Shown one piece after another: positions 9,208 to 17,725 of a stretch of 64,000 bases of DNA; the first letter of the stretch is position 1, and each line of letters starts with the position of its first letter. Source of the stretch: Streptomyces sp. CB02414 (lineage in GTDB: Bacteria > Actinomycetota > Actinomycetes > Streptomycetales > Streptomycetaceae); the NCBI RefSeq assembly GCF_001905385.1, contig NZ_LIPF01000016.1, forward strand, positions 1-64,000, read 5' to 3'. The notes beneath the pieces were generated by a model, which was not told the origin of the DNA, did not search any database, and was given only the letters and a program-made list of their open reading frames with translations. Both the position numbers and the translations under genes were made by a program.

Positions 9208-10491
9208 TCAGTCGGCCTCCCCCAGGTAGCTCAGGGCTTGGCGGAAGTCATCGAGGGCGGGCCTGAACTCGCGGGCGGAGGTGTGGAAGGTCGATCGGTC
9301 GATCAGGCTCTTGGCCAATGTTCGCGTTCCGTCTGCCGGGTCGTGCTGAGACAGCCAGCGGGCCAGGCCCACTCCGTCGTCGAACAGAGAGCGCACTCGC
9401 TCTGCGAACAGATGAGTGCGGTTCTCCCAGTAGACGGCGGAGCGGACGGTGAGAACCCGATGCAGCCGGACCAGTTCGGCCAGGTGCTGGTCAGGATCCT
9501 CGGTGGCTCGCGGAGCGAGGGTGTCCACCTCTTCACGGAGGGCATGACGGCTGTCGAAGTAGCGCCGCTTGGCATCGGGCGACCACTGCATGGGCGCCGC
9601 CCCCGAAGGCGGACGCGGTCCATCGGACGCAGGCCGATCGCTATCGGCGCCGGAGAAGCTCAGCAGCACCGCCCAGAACGACGTCTGATAGCCACTCCAG
9701 GACTTTCGCTCACCGGTATCGGCCAACTCCGTCAGCAAAGCGAGTGCCTCTTGCCGCACGGCGGCCGCCTGCTCGCCCCGGCCGTAGGTGTCGAGCATCT
9801 GGGCGTACCCGATGAGCGCGTAGAGATGGCAGGCCATTGGGCCGCGGTCATTCGCGGCTTCGGCCGCTTCCATGCTGACGAGTGTTTCGAACGCCGTGAG
9901 TGCTTCGCCGGACCGGCCAGCGTCATGGAGAGCGGCGATCCACTCCAGGAGTGACCAGGCGAGAGCCCCACCGCCGGCCCCGTCGGGCAGTATTGCTGTG
10001 ACCAACTCGGTCATGGCATCGGCAGCCTCGGTATACCGGCCCTCCTCGGAAAGACCGGCAGCCCACTCATGCAGCCCTTTGACGACGGGGGCGCCGGTCA
10101 GTTCGGCCTGCGCACGGGCAATGGCCAGCATCTCGGCGCGCATGGCGAGCCCTTCGGCGCGTCGGCCCAGGGTGTACAGCTCTCTCTGGCACGTGTCGAG
10201 AGCCTCGTAGAGAACGTCCGGGCGGGCAGCTTCGGCCGGATCGATGGACCGCGCCGCGGCCACCGCCTCCTCGCGCAGAGCGAGACAGGCTGCATGCCTT
10301 TCGCCGGAGCCGGTGTCGTAACTCAGCCGTTGCAGCGCCCTGGCCAAGAGCGGCAGGTACGAGGCGGGGCTGACCTGAGCGAGTACCCGGTAGGCGTCGA
10401 CTTCCTCGCGCGGCGTGCGGCGTCCCGACGCGAGCAGCACATTCCGCGCCCGCACGATGTCGTCCTGATCGACTTTCCCCGAGTGATTCAT
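9208..10491 (-). CDS. Tetratricopeptide-like helical repeat protein
   Basis: The 427-residue all-helical protein starts MNHSGKVDQDDIVRARNVLL. Repeating TPR-like pairs run through residues 50-250, for example LGRRAEGLAMRAEMLAIARA, LSEEGRYTEAADAMTELV and LHDAGRSGEALTAFETLVSM. The C-terminal region (LAELVRLHRVLTVRS) is also helical. No enzymatic or membrane part is seen. Such proteins in Streptomyces usually serve as scaffolds or regulatory partners. The 3' end is 12 bases from the IS701 remnant, yet the stop looks natural. Confidence 0.8.
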   Translation of the reverse strand: MNHSGKVDQDDIVRARNVLLASGRRTPREEVDAYRVLAQVSPASYLPLLARALQRLSYDTGSGERHAACLALREEAVAAARSIDPAEAARPDVLYEALDTCQRELYTLGRRAEGLAMRAEMLAIARAQAELTGAPVVKGLHEWAAGLSEEGRYTEAADAMTELVTAILPDGAGGGALAWSLLEWIAALHDAGRSGEALTAFETLVSMEAAEAANDRGPMACHLYALIGYAQMLDTYGRGEQAAAVRQEALALLTELADTGERKSWSGYQTSFWAVLLSFSGADSDRPASDGPRPPSGAAPMQWSPDAKRRYFDSRHALREEVDTLAPRATEDPDQHLAELVRLHRVLTVRSAVYWENRTHLFAERVRSLFDDGVGLARWLSQHDPADGTRTLAKSLIDRSTFHTSAREFRPALDDFRQALSYLGEAD

Positions 10492-11060
10492 AACGGAGAT
10501 TCTGGGTGCCCCGGAGAGGGCCGAACAAGGCTGGTCACCTGTGCCGTTCCTCCTACGAAAACACCCTCTGACCTGTCATGATGGGTGTGACATCACTTTC
10601 CCGGGGGCGTACTGGTAAGGGCGGCGGCTACTCGGACTTGCGGACATCCCTCCGTGCGACGGCCGCAGCGTAGGCGCGCGTGCTCCGCGTTGGAGAAAAT
10701 CTCGCCCATGACCAGCACGAGTACCCCGCGAGCCGGTCACACCAGCCCTTTGACCTGCTATGTCAAGTTGGCGGCAGCTCACTCGATGCAATTCCCCGTC
10801 CTTTGCGAAGCTGGTCCGTGGGACCAGCCTCCCCGCACCCGGCGGGGATACGCCGAGCCGGCGGCGCATCCCGAAGCACCCGACCAGCTTCGGGCCGGCC
10901 TGAGCGCTTCCTGACCAGCCCGGGCGAGGGGGCGACCGCCATGCTCTTCCGCTGCACCGGCTGCGGAAGCCACCTCGCCCACGCTGACGCGTCCTGGACA
11001 TCATCCGCACCGACGAGTCCGCGGCAGCGGGCTGTCCGACGTGCCGATCGGGACGGCTTG
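10492..11060. other. Gene-free stretch
   Basis: About 570 bases without a convincing gene. A short zinc-ribbon-like fragment (MLFRCTGCGSHLAHADAS, near 10941) is readable on the plus strand but stops being coherent. The opposite-strand frames have no recognisable start or domain. Confidence 0.5.
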
Positions 11061-11561
11061 TCAGGCAGTGGCCTTGATCGTGGCGACGTGGTCGGTCCTT
11101 GCACGGTCGTCGTACACCGTGATCGTCACGCTCCTGCCCTCCGGGATGTCAAGGTTCACCTTCTTGACGTCCCAGCTGTTGGACGTGCCCGGGGGCGTGT
11201 ACACCCCGTACTTTCCACCGTCGCCTTCGTAGGACACCTTGTAGTAGAGGCCGTCATTGTCGTTTTCGACGTCGTACATCCACAGTATTTCGTCGTACGG
11301 GTGGAATTCGACCTTCGCCAACGCGTAACCACCACCGTTACCGAAGACGACCTTCCTTCCCACCCCGCCGTCGTCCTTCTGGAAATAGGTACCGTCGATG
11401 TCGTCATTGTATTGACACGGGCAGTAGACCGTCCGCCGCGATTCGTTCTGGATGATTTTCGGGTCAGGGTTGTAGGCGCTTGCCGGCGCGGTGGTCATGG
11501 TGGTGACGGCGACCGCGGCAGAAGCCACGGCGACAAGGGACGCTATTGTTCGATTGCGCAT
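11061..11561 (-). CDS. Secreted hypothetical protein
   Basis: The 166-residue protein begins MRNRTIASLVAVASAAVAVT, a Sec signal peptide with probable cleavage after ASA (about residue 29), followed by YNPDPKIIQN. The mature part is beta-rich, with Asp/Gly/Tyr-rich segments such as YCPCQYNDDIDGTYFQKDD. Two Cys form CPC. The second of two close ATGs (11561) is preferred because GGAGG lies 6 bases before it; the first overlaps the ribosome site. It is followed, 150 bases away and in the same direction, by another secreted protein. Role unknown. Confidence 0.75.
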   Translation of the reverse strand: MRNRTIASLVAVASAAVAVTTMTTAPASAYNPDPKIIQNESRRTVYCPCQYNDDIDGTYFQKDDGGVGRKVVFGNGGGYALAKVEFHPYDEILWMYDVENDNDGLYYKVSYEGDGGKYGVYTPPGTSNSWDVKKVNLDIPEGRSVTITVYDDRARTDHVATIKATA

Positions 11562-11710
11562 CTTCATCCTCCGATTGCTTTGACAGAATTCCGTCGTACT
11601 CTCAGGCGCTTGAACTCGGATGACACAGGTGCATCGGCAGCCACCGCGTTTGACGTGCAAGCACACCGGCGGCTGCCCGGCGTTGCTGCGGGCGAGCACA
11701 AGCGCCGAGT

Positions 11711-11998
11711 TCAGGTCACGTTGGCCATCCGCCTGAAGGCCGCCCTGGTCTCCGGCCCGGCGATCCCGTCCATCGCGCCGGTGTAGCCCCAGGCCCTCAG
11801 AAACTTGCCCTGGAGGCTTTTGGCCTCAGAGGTCGTCAGGCCGAGGTTGACCACGGCCAGCGGGGCGGATGTCTCCGCGCTCGCCACGGGCTTCTTCTCC
11901 GAAGTCGCCGCGACGCTGGTGCCTGCGACGGCCAGGCTTCCGGCGGCGATCGCGACGACGGTAGCGACGGTGGCGAGAGCCCTCGTCATGGCTTGCAT
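11711..11998 (-). CDS. Small secreted protein with peptidoglycan-binding-like domain
   Basis: The 95-residue product has the Sec signal peptide MQAMTRALATVATVVAIAAG with likely cleavage near SVAA. The C-terminal 40 residues (LQGKFLRAWGYTGAMDGIAG, ETRAAFRRMANVT) match the helical PG_binding_1 fold, with its GxDGIxGPxT signature. The ATG at 11998 follows GGGAGGGAG. It sits among other wall-directed secreted genes on the same strand, so a role in binding cell-wall or chitin-like polymer outside the cell is plausible. Confidence 0.75.
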   Translation of the reverse strand: MQAMTRALATVATVVAIAAGSLAVAGTSVAATSEKKPVASAETSAPLAVVNLGLTTSEAKSLQGKFLRAWGYTGAMDGIAGPETRAAFRRMANVT

Positions 11999-12244
11999 GC
12001 GTACTCCCTCCCATGACCTCCCATGACCTGAACCACCCGCGGCGGGCGGCTCGGTAAGCAGTCTTCGGGCCGTGCCGAACGGACCGCAACGGTCGCCGCC
12101 CAAGTGACCTGTGCTCGGGACGTCTCATGGTCTGACCTGCGGGGACCTCGATCCCGGCGGGACACGGTGGGACGGCTGGGACCACCGTGAAAGCCTCTGA
12201 CGCGATCACCCGCGGGCGCGCCGGACGAGACGTCGTCCGAACGG

Positions 12245-12958
12245 CTACCGGTTCTGCCGGTTACGCAGGTCCCTGGCCCGTAGACGCCGCCGGGTGGCGA
12301 AGACGTCGGGGACCACTCCGGCACCGGCGCCGGGCCGGGACTCCCACCCCCTGATCCGGGCGGCGACGTCCGCCAGCTTCGGGTCTCGCGGCGCGACGTC
12401 GATCTGGAAGTGGGACTCCTTGACCGGATCGAGGTCGCCGCCCCACTTCACCAGGCCCTCCAGTTCCGCCAGGATGTCCCGGATCGTGGCGAGGTCCTGG
12501 GGGTAGACATTGCCCTTCGCCCCTGCGGGGTACAGGGCCGGGAAGACGGTGATGGCCGTCCCGGAGAGGTAGTTGCTCTCGTACCGCCGGCTGAGGACAC
12601 GATCGGTCGTGTGCCCGGTGATGTCCCCGGGGGCGATCGCGCGTACTTCGTAGTGGTAGCGGCGCGCCAGGTGGAGCAGGACAGTGGCGACGTCGCCACC
12701 GCGGCAGGCGACGCGGGTGCCGCCCGCTCCTTCGATCAGGTGTTCCGGCGCTTGCTCGATGACCGGCCAGCCGTTGACGCTGTCCGCTTTGTCCCAGCGC
12801 TCGGCCGCCGGGGCGGCTGTGGCCGCCCCGGCGGTTCCGGCGGTTCCGGCGGCGGACCACAGGGCTGCCCCGCCGATCGCCAGGAAGCCACCGACGACCT
12901 GGCGGCGCTTGAGCAGTGCGTACGGTGCGGGCTTCCCGTGTTTCCCGTGCTGGTTCAC
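12245..12958 (-). CDS. Secreted M15-like peptidase, two expected zinc ligands missing
   Basis: The 237-residue protein has a twin-arginine-like leader (LKRRQVVGGFLAIGGAALWS, residues 15-34) with an Ala-rich cleavage region. The second half follows the M15 D,D-carboxypeptidase/L,D-endopeptidase pattern: RYESNYLSGTAITVFPALYP, LVKWGGDLDPVKESHFQIDV. In M15 enzymes the first motif is normally SxHxxGxAxD; here the His is Tyr and the Asp is Thr. Only the later His (SHFQ) remains. The protein may therefore bind peptidoglycan without cutting it. The GTG at 12958 is chosen because it starts just before the leader. The stop of the 12996 gene is close upstream, so the two probably share an operon. Confidence 0.7.
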   Translation of the reverse strand: MNQHGKHGKPAPYALLKRRQVVGGFLAIGGAALWSAAGTAGTAGAATAAPAAERWDKADSVNGWPVIEQAPEHLIEGAGGTRVACRGGDVATVLLHLARRYHYEVRAIAPGDITGHTTDRVLSRRYESNYLSGTAITVFPALYPAGAKGNVYPQDLATIRDILAELEGLVKWGGDLDPVKESHFQIDVAPRDPKLADVAARIRGWESRPGAGAGVVPDVFATRRRLRARDLRNRQNR

Positions 12959-12995
12959 AGGTGGTCTGTCCCCTCGTCGTGGGTGATGTGCGCAG

Positions 12996-15314
12996 TCAGC
13001 CGGCCAGTCCGTGGAGGACATCGACGAACCCCTGGACGAAATCGTCGAGCTCGTCGTCCGGCAGCGAGTCGGGCAGGGGCGTGTCATAACCCGCGGTGTT
13101 CTGGATGAGCAAGGCCCGTCCGGCGGCGATGATGGGGCTGTTCGTCGTGAGCGTGTCCCGGGCCAGGGCGTGGGTGTTCGCCTCGGTCCCGAAGCGCTGA
13201 CTGCGGTAGTCGCGGAACCGCCCGTTGTTCCCGCCGCTCTCGTAGTGGCGCAGGACCGCGGTGGCTATGTTGAGACCGGCATTGACGCGCTTGGCGATCA
13301 GGTAGCCGTCCGCGTCCTCCAGGAGGTCCGCGTAGCCGAAGGACGAGGAGATACCGGTCTTCGCCAGCCGCTCCACGCAGTACTGATAGCCGGAGGCGTA
13401 GCTGTCGCGGTCGCGTCGCCACTCCGCGTAGAAGGTGATGAGGTCCCCGCCCCAGCCCGCGATGTCACCGTGGTTGACCCGCTGCGCGTCGGCGGGCTGC
13501 GGGTGCTGGAAGTGGCCGTTGCAGGTGGCCATGAGGTGTTCGATGCCCATCTCCTGGCCTGTGGCGCTGTCCACGAAGCTGGTCACCCAGCGGGGGGCGC
13601 GCGTGTCCTTGGCGTAGGTGATGAAGTCCCGGTCCGGCGGGCCGATGAGAGCCGTCCACTGGAAGTTGTCGTACGACTTGTGCCGGAGGTATTCCATGAC
13701 GAGCCTGTTCGGATTTCCCTTGCCGTAGGCGAGGGCGCACTCGTAGACCTCCGTGACGTACTGGATGAAGTCCTCGGACGGGGAGACGGTTTCGTTGACG
13801 CTTGCCTGACCGGAGTCCGTGCCGGGCCGGTGGGCGTTGTTGTCGAGGTCGAAGGAGTCTGATCCGTTGGGGAAGCGGAACTCCTTGATCTGGTTGAACG
13901 ACCAGTTGGCCGGCAGGGGGAAACCGAGGTTTCCGGAGAAGCCCCAGGACATGCCGGAAACGAACGACCAGCGAGCGTAGGTGGCGTCGGTGATCCGTGC
14001 GCACACATTGCGGGACCCGTAGACGCCGTGCACATAGCGCTTTCCCCGCCCGGCCAGTCCTCCGGCCACTCCTTGGAAGTAGGGAATGATGTGGGAGGTG
14101 ATCTCCGGGTCGGTTGCGTCGTAGTCGACGGCGAAGTAGATGACCGTGCCCCGGTTGAACCCGTAGCCGACGGCACGTTCATGCGCCTCCAGCGCGTGCC
14201 GGTACCCGGTGTTGTAGCTGAAGTCGCCGAGTTCCCGGGCGTTGTCCTGGTAGATCGGGAAGACGCGTAGGCCGTTGCTGAAGATGCTGTCGAGTTCTCC
14301 GGGCTGGATCTCCTTGTCGAGCGTGCTGCCCGGCGGGTCGTATATGTAGCGCCCCACGTACTTGTAGCCTTCTGCGGCCAGTGCCCGCGCGCGGGAGTCG
14401 GTGATCGTGAAGCGGGTGTCGCAGGCGTCGACACGGCGCTCCGGGTCCCCCGTGGAGACCAGCAGTTGAGCCCAGGTTGGGTAGTCGGCGCCCCCGTGAT
14501 CCTCCAGCATGGAGAATCTCTGAAAAGCTAGTACGAAGAGGGCGAGATCGGAATCGTAGGTGTCCTTGAAGGAACTTGTGTATTGCACATCTCCTGCGGG
14601 GACAGGTTCGTTGAAGACGCATGCCGCAGAGAAGAGCCGCACGAGGGTCCCCGTGGCACCCTTCGACAGGGTGTTGGCCTTCAGCCCCGCCTGGGTGGCG
14701 GGACCGAAGTTCCCGTTGGCCTGGTCCTCGGGGATGCCCACCGTGTACTGGATGGCCTTCATGAGGGCCTTCTGCACGTCGCGTGAGTAGTGGCCGTCGC
14801 AGGGACCTATGAAGAAGGTCGATCTGTCCAGATAGTTGCGGTTGAGCCACTGCTGAATGGCGCGGACTTTCTCGGAACCGCCTGCCAGGACGATGTAGGC
14901 GTCCATGGTGAGCAGTGCTTTGAACACCTTCGGAGTGACCGTGCCGTCACTGCCGGTCAGACCCATGTCCGTCGTGAGGCTGATGACGGCGTTCAGGGTG
15001 GCGGTGCTGTACTGACCGTTCCCGCTGCCACCCCAGTAGCCCTTGCAGAACAGGGCGTGCTGGACGAGGTTGACCATGTTCGCGTTCGTGTGCCCCGGGC
15101 CGATGTCACCGTACGCGGTCAGCCGCGACAGAGTGGTGGGGCCGAACGCCGCGACGAGCGGGCTGATGCCCAGTTCGTGCTGCAATCCCATGGTGAGGGA
15201 GTACATGGTGTTCCAGCCGGTCTGCCCGTCCTCGGCGCAGCGTCTGTAACCGGGCACGTCACCGTAGGTGCTGTTCACCCATTTCTGCGCTTCCAGGACC
15301 TTGGCGTCTGCCAC
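12996..15314 (-). CDS. DUF1906-like glycoside hydrolase with peptidoglycan-binding-like repeats
   Basis: The 772-residue protein starts at GTG 15314 after GGAG. Residues 1-70 and about 75-220 hold repeats like VLEAQKWVNSTYGDVPGYRR, MYSLTMGLQHELGISPLVAA and KVRAIQQWLNRNYLDRSTFF, each ending in (F)GP, as in peptidoglycan-binding helices. The central part (YVGRYIYDPPGSTLDKEIQP, GLRVFPIYQDNARELGDF, VIYFAVDYDATDPEITSHII, RYVHGVYGSRNVCARI) is the Rv2525c-like DUF1906 TIM-barrel with catalytic-type acidic residues. The C-terminal 250 residues are a helical extension. No signal peptide is visible. The family is known from wall lysis and phage-tail-like particles. Confidence 0.8.
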   Translation of the reverse strand: MADAKVLEAQKWVNSTYGDVPGYRRCAEDGQTGWNTMYSLTMGLQHELGISPLVAAFGPTTLSRLTAYGDIGPGHTNANMVNLVQHALFCKGYWGGSGNGQYSTATLNAVISLTTDMGLTGSDGTVTPKVFKALLTMDAYIVLAGGSEKVRAIQQWLNRNYLDRSTFFIGPCDGHYSRDVQKALMKAIQYTVGIPEDQANGNFGPATQAGLKANTLSKGATGTLVRLFSAACVFNEPVPAGDVQYTSSFKDTYDSDLALFVLAFQRFSMLEDHGGADYPTWAQLLVSTGDPERRVDACDTRFTITDSRARALAAEGYKYVGRYIYDPPGSTLDKEIQPGELDSIFSNGLRVFPIYQDNARELGDFSYNTGYRHALEAHERAVGYGFNRGTVIYFAVDYDATDPEITSHIIPYFQGVAGGLAGRGKRYVHGVYGSRNVCARITDATYARWSFVSGMSWGFSGNLGFPLPANWSFNQIKEFRFPNGSDSFDLDNNAHRPGTDSGQASVNETVSPSEDFIQYVTEVYECALAYGKGNPNRLVMEYLRHKSYDNFQWTALIGPPDRDFITYAKDTRAPRWVTSFVDSATGQEMGIEHLMATCNGHFQHPQPADAQRVNHGDIAGWGGDLITFYAEWRRDRDSYASGYQYCVERLAKTGISSSFGYADLLEDADGYLIAKRVNAGLNIATAVLRHYESGGNNGRFRDYRSQRFGTEANTHALARDTLTTNSPIIAAGRALLIQNTAGYDTPLPDSLPDDELDDFVQGFVDVLHGLAG

Positions 15315-15346
15315 TACTGTCTCCGTATGTCTGTGGGTGGTGTTGG

Positions 15347-15595
15347 TCAGAAACTCATGGGCTTCTCGTCCGGGACACAACCGACGCGTGAGGCGCCGAA
15401 GCGGACGCGGACGTTGTGCGGCCGGACCGCAGTCGTGCGACAGGACGGTGGGACCGAGCTCGTGCTGGAGGCAGCAGGCGAGGGCGTACAGGGTGCCCAC
15501 AGCCCGGTGAAGCCCTCCTTGGCCACGGTGGGCATGCCGTCGGCGTTGCAGGCGTCGATGAAGTCATGTGCCCGCAGGACGAGCTCGGCTGCCAT
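15347..15595 (-). pseudogene. Frameshifted fragment of a second N-terminal repeat domain
   Basis: From ATG 15595 the frame reads MAAELVLRAHDFIDACNADG and EGFTGLW. A one-base shift near 15503 then gives GTLYALACCLQHELGPTVLS. Together these align well with the start of the intact hydrolase downstream (VLEAQKWVNSTYGD and MYSLTMGLQHELG). It is therefore the leftover of a paralogous or duplicated peptidoglycan-binding-like domain. It lies directly upstream of the intact gene. Confidence 0.7.
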
Positions 15596-15834
15596 GGATA
15601 CCCATTCGCCTGGTCGGACCGGTTGATGGACGCACGTACCCGACACTGCGGCCCCGCGGTGATCGAGTGGGCCGGCCCGGCAGGTGTCTGCGGTCTTCCT
15701 GTCGGGGCGGGTGATCACATGCTCGCTTCGGGACGGCGACGCCGGTAGAGCAGTGGGACCGGGTGGGACATCATGGGAAGCGGGACGCGTCAACCGGCCC
15801 TGCATCAGAGGGACAAGACGAGGGAGGACGAGTA

Positions 15835-16818
15835 GTGGCGGGACAGGCTGGGAGACCCCGGGCCGGGGGAGCGCCCGGGGAAGCCGAACTTCTGACCGAG
15901 CAGCTGCGGCTGCTGCGGCGGCGCAGCGGAATGACCCTGGCCACGCTCGCCGGCCGGACGAGCTACAGCAAGTCGTCGTGGGGGCGTTACCTCAGCGGAA
16001 AGGCACTTCCGCCCCGGCAGGCAGTGCGGGAATTCGCCCAGGCGGTCTCTGTCAAACCTGACCGCCTGCTCCTTCTGCTGGAGATCGCCGAGCGCGGGCA
16101 GCCGGACAGCAAGCCTGCGGAGACCGCCGATTCCGTCGAGCGCTCCGACGCCTCGGGAACACCGCCGACGGTGGTTACCGGTCCTGATCCCGTTCCAGAG
16201 CCCGATCCAGATCCCGAACCGGTGCCGAGCACGGGCACCTCCGTGGCCCCGGACGCGGCCCCGACCAGGGGGCAGCCGCCGAAGCATCCCACCGCCTCCG
16301 CGACGCTCCGCCGGCCGCGGCGCTGGGGCCTCGCTCTCGTGGCCGCCACCACCGGTGTGGGGGTGGCCGTGGGACTGCTCGCGGGAATGCTCATCGGCGC
16401 CCCGGCGAGCCAGGGAGAGCCCATGACCAAGGGAAGCCTCACGAAGTGCAGCGGTTTCGAGTGCCGGAACAAGGACTCCCAGCGCATGGAATGCCACATC
16501 GGAGTGTGGACCGCCGCGGCAGCGAAGGTCGACGGCGTCCACCTGGAACTGCGCTACAGCCCCCGCTGCGGAGCCGCGTGGGCCAGGATCACCGAGGGCC
16601 AGGTCGGGGACACGGCGAGGGTCGAGGGGCCGCACAACCACTCGGCCGCCCGCTCGATCACCTACGACCGGGACACCTACTCACCCATGGTCGAAGCCCC
16701 CTACCCCGCGGCCGCACGGGCCTGCGTGGTCCTCAAGGACGGGGGCAAGGAGGTCTGCACCCCGCACGGTGGCGCCTCGCCTCTGCCCGCCGCGGTCACC
16801 GACGAGAGCAAGCCGTAG
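15835..16818 (+). CDS. Membrane-anchored XRE regulator with DUF2690 domain
   Basis: The 327-residue protein has an N-terminal XRE helix-turn-helix (LLTEQLRLLRRRSGMTLATL, GRTSYSKSSWGRYLSGKALP, residues 19-65). A long Pro/Asp-rich linker (PVPEPDPDPEPVPSTG) is followed by one membrane helix (LALVAATTGVGVAVGLLAGM, about residue 170). The outside domain is DUF2690 (KCSGFECRNKDSQRMECHIG, RYSPRCGAAWARI). The GTG at 15835 follows AGGACGAG. The layout suggests an inside-DNA, outside-signal sensor. It faces the wall-hydrolase genes divergently and could regulate them. Confidence 0.87.
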   Translation: MAGQAGRPRAGGAPGEAELLTEQLRLLRRRSGMTLATLAGRTSYSKSSWGRYLSGKALPPRQAVREFAQAVSVKPDRLLLLLEIAERGQPDSKPAETADSVERSDASGTPPTVVTGPDPVPEPDPDPEPVPSTGTSVAPDAAPTRGQPPKHPTASATLRRPRRWGLALVAATTGVGVAVGLLAGMLIGAPASQGEPMTKGSLTKCSGFECRNKDSQRMECHIGVWTAAAAKVDGVHLELRYSPRCGAAWARITEGQVGDTARVEGPHNHSAARSITYDRDTYSPMVEAPYPAAARACVVLKDGGKEVCTPHGGASPLPAAVTDESKP

Positions 16819-16918
16819 CCGGTGACCGCCCGCGCGCGGACTGGCCACACGGTGCCCAGCCGGCCGAGAGCACCCGTCCCCGCTACAGCGGCGGGTGCGA
16901 GCGGGTCCGATTCGGCGG

Positions 16919-17350
16919 TCATCGCTGTACCTCCGCCTCGGCCGGGTGCGTCGCCGGGGCGGTGACGTCGGCGGAGGTGGCAAAGTACGGCTTCCGCTTC
17001 TCCTCGGCTCCCGGGTGCGGCGGCGGGGGCAGGGGCGGCTCCTGGTGGCCGCCGCCGCAGGCGAGGGCCTTCACGTGCGGTCTGAAGGCGCGCAGCGTGT
17101 TGATCGACTCGGCCTCGGCGAGCTCGCGTTCCGGCGTCTTCTGGCTCTCGTAGGTGCGCGGCCGGCCCAGGTAGAGGGCGGTGGGCATCTCCAGGGTCCA
17201 GCGGTGCCGGCACCGGCAGGGCGCGGGGTCGTCGTGCAGCCCGGCGGTGTGGCACAGCCAATGGTCCCAGGTGCGCAGTTCGCGCAGCCGGGCCCGGCGT
17301 TCGGACGGGGGCTTCGGCCGGTGTCGTCGACGGTCATGGCAATCGGTGAC
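16919..17350 (-). CDS. Hypothetical protein
   Basis: The 143-residue product has a coherent core, RRARLRELRTWDHWLCHTAG, CRCRHRWTLEMPTALYLGRP and TYESQKTPERELAEAESINT. This region is rich in Trp, His and Cys and may bind metal (CRCRHRW). The GTG at 17350 follows GAGGA at about 6 bases. The longer upstream frame from 17464 looks non-coding, so the shorter start is preferred. The tail is Pro/Ala-rich. The family is not recognised. Confidence 0.5.
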   Translation of the reverse strand, partial: VTDCHDRRRHRPKPPSERRARLRELRTWDHWLCHTAGLHDDPAPCRCRHRWTLEMPTALYLGRPRTYESQKTPERELAEAESINTLRAFRPHVKALACGGGHQEPPLPPPPHPGAEEKRKPYFATSADVTAPATHPAEAEVQR

Positions 17351-17725
17351 CGCTGTCCTCACTGCTGCGTCCCGCTCCCCGCACCCACGGGGACGGTCCC
17401 GGTTCTCCTGGCGAAATCGGCCACGCCGGTTTCCTGCTCCCGCCCCCTCAGGCACAGCCCCCACCGCAGATCCGCCTTCGCCCTCTCCTCTCTCCTCTCT
17501 CCTTCAGCAGCCCACGAGCGACCGGTAACCGCGCCTCCTGGCGATCATCACCGGCAGGTCTTGAGCGACACGCCGAGCCGACATTCCCTTTCTCGGTCGA
17601 CAGGCCAAGGCCCCCACGACCGCCTCCAGTTGATGCGGTCGGAGCGGCAGCCGAGTAACCCGAGTCGATCTTGTTTCGGGGTTAGGGTGCGGCTTCACGA
17701 CGCTGCTCTCGGAGGTGCTCGCCTG
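17351..17725. other. Intergenic region upstream of dnaE-like gene
   Basis: The 375 bases contain no gene. They separate divergently transcribed genes, so both promoters should lie here. GGAGG at 17711-17715 is the ribosome site for the dnaE-like gene. No operator was recognised. Confidence 0.5.

Noticed and set aside
10576..11010. 144-residue minus-strand frame
   Set aside because: Arg/Ser/Gly-rich composition, no family pattern and no convincing start.
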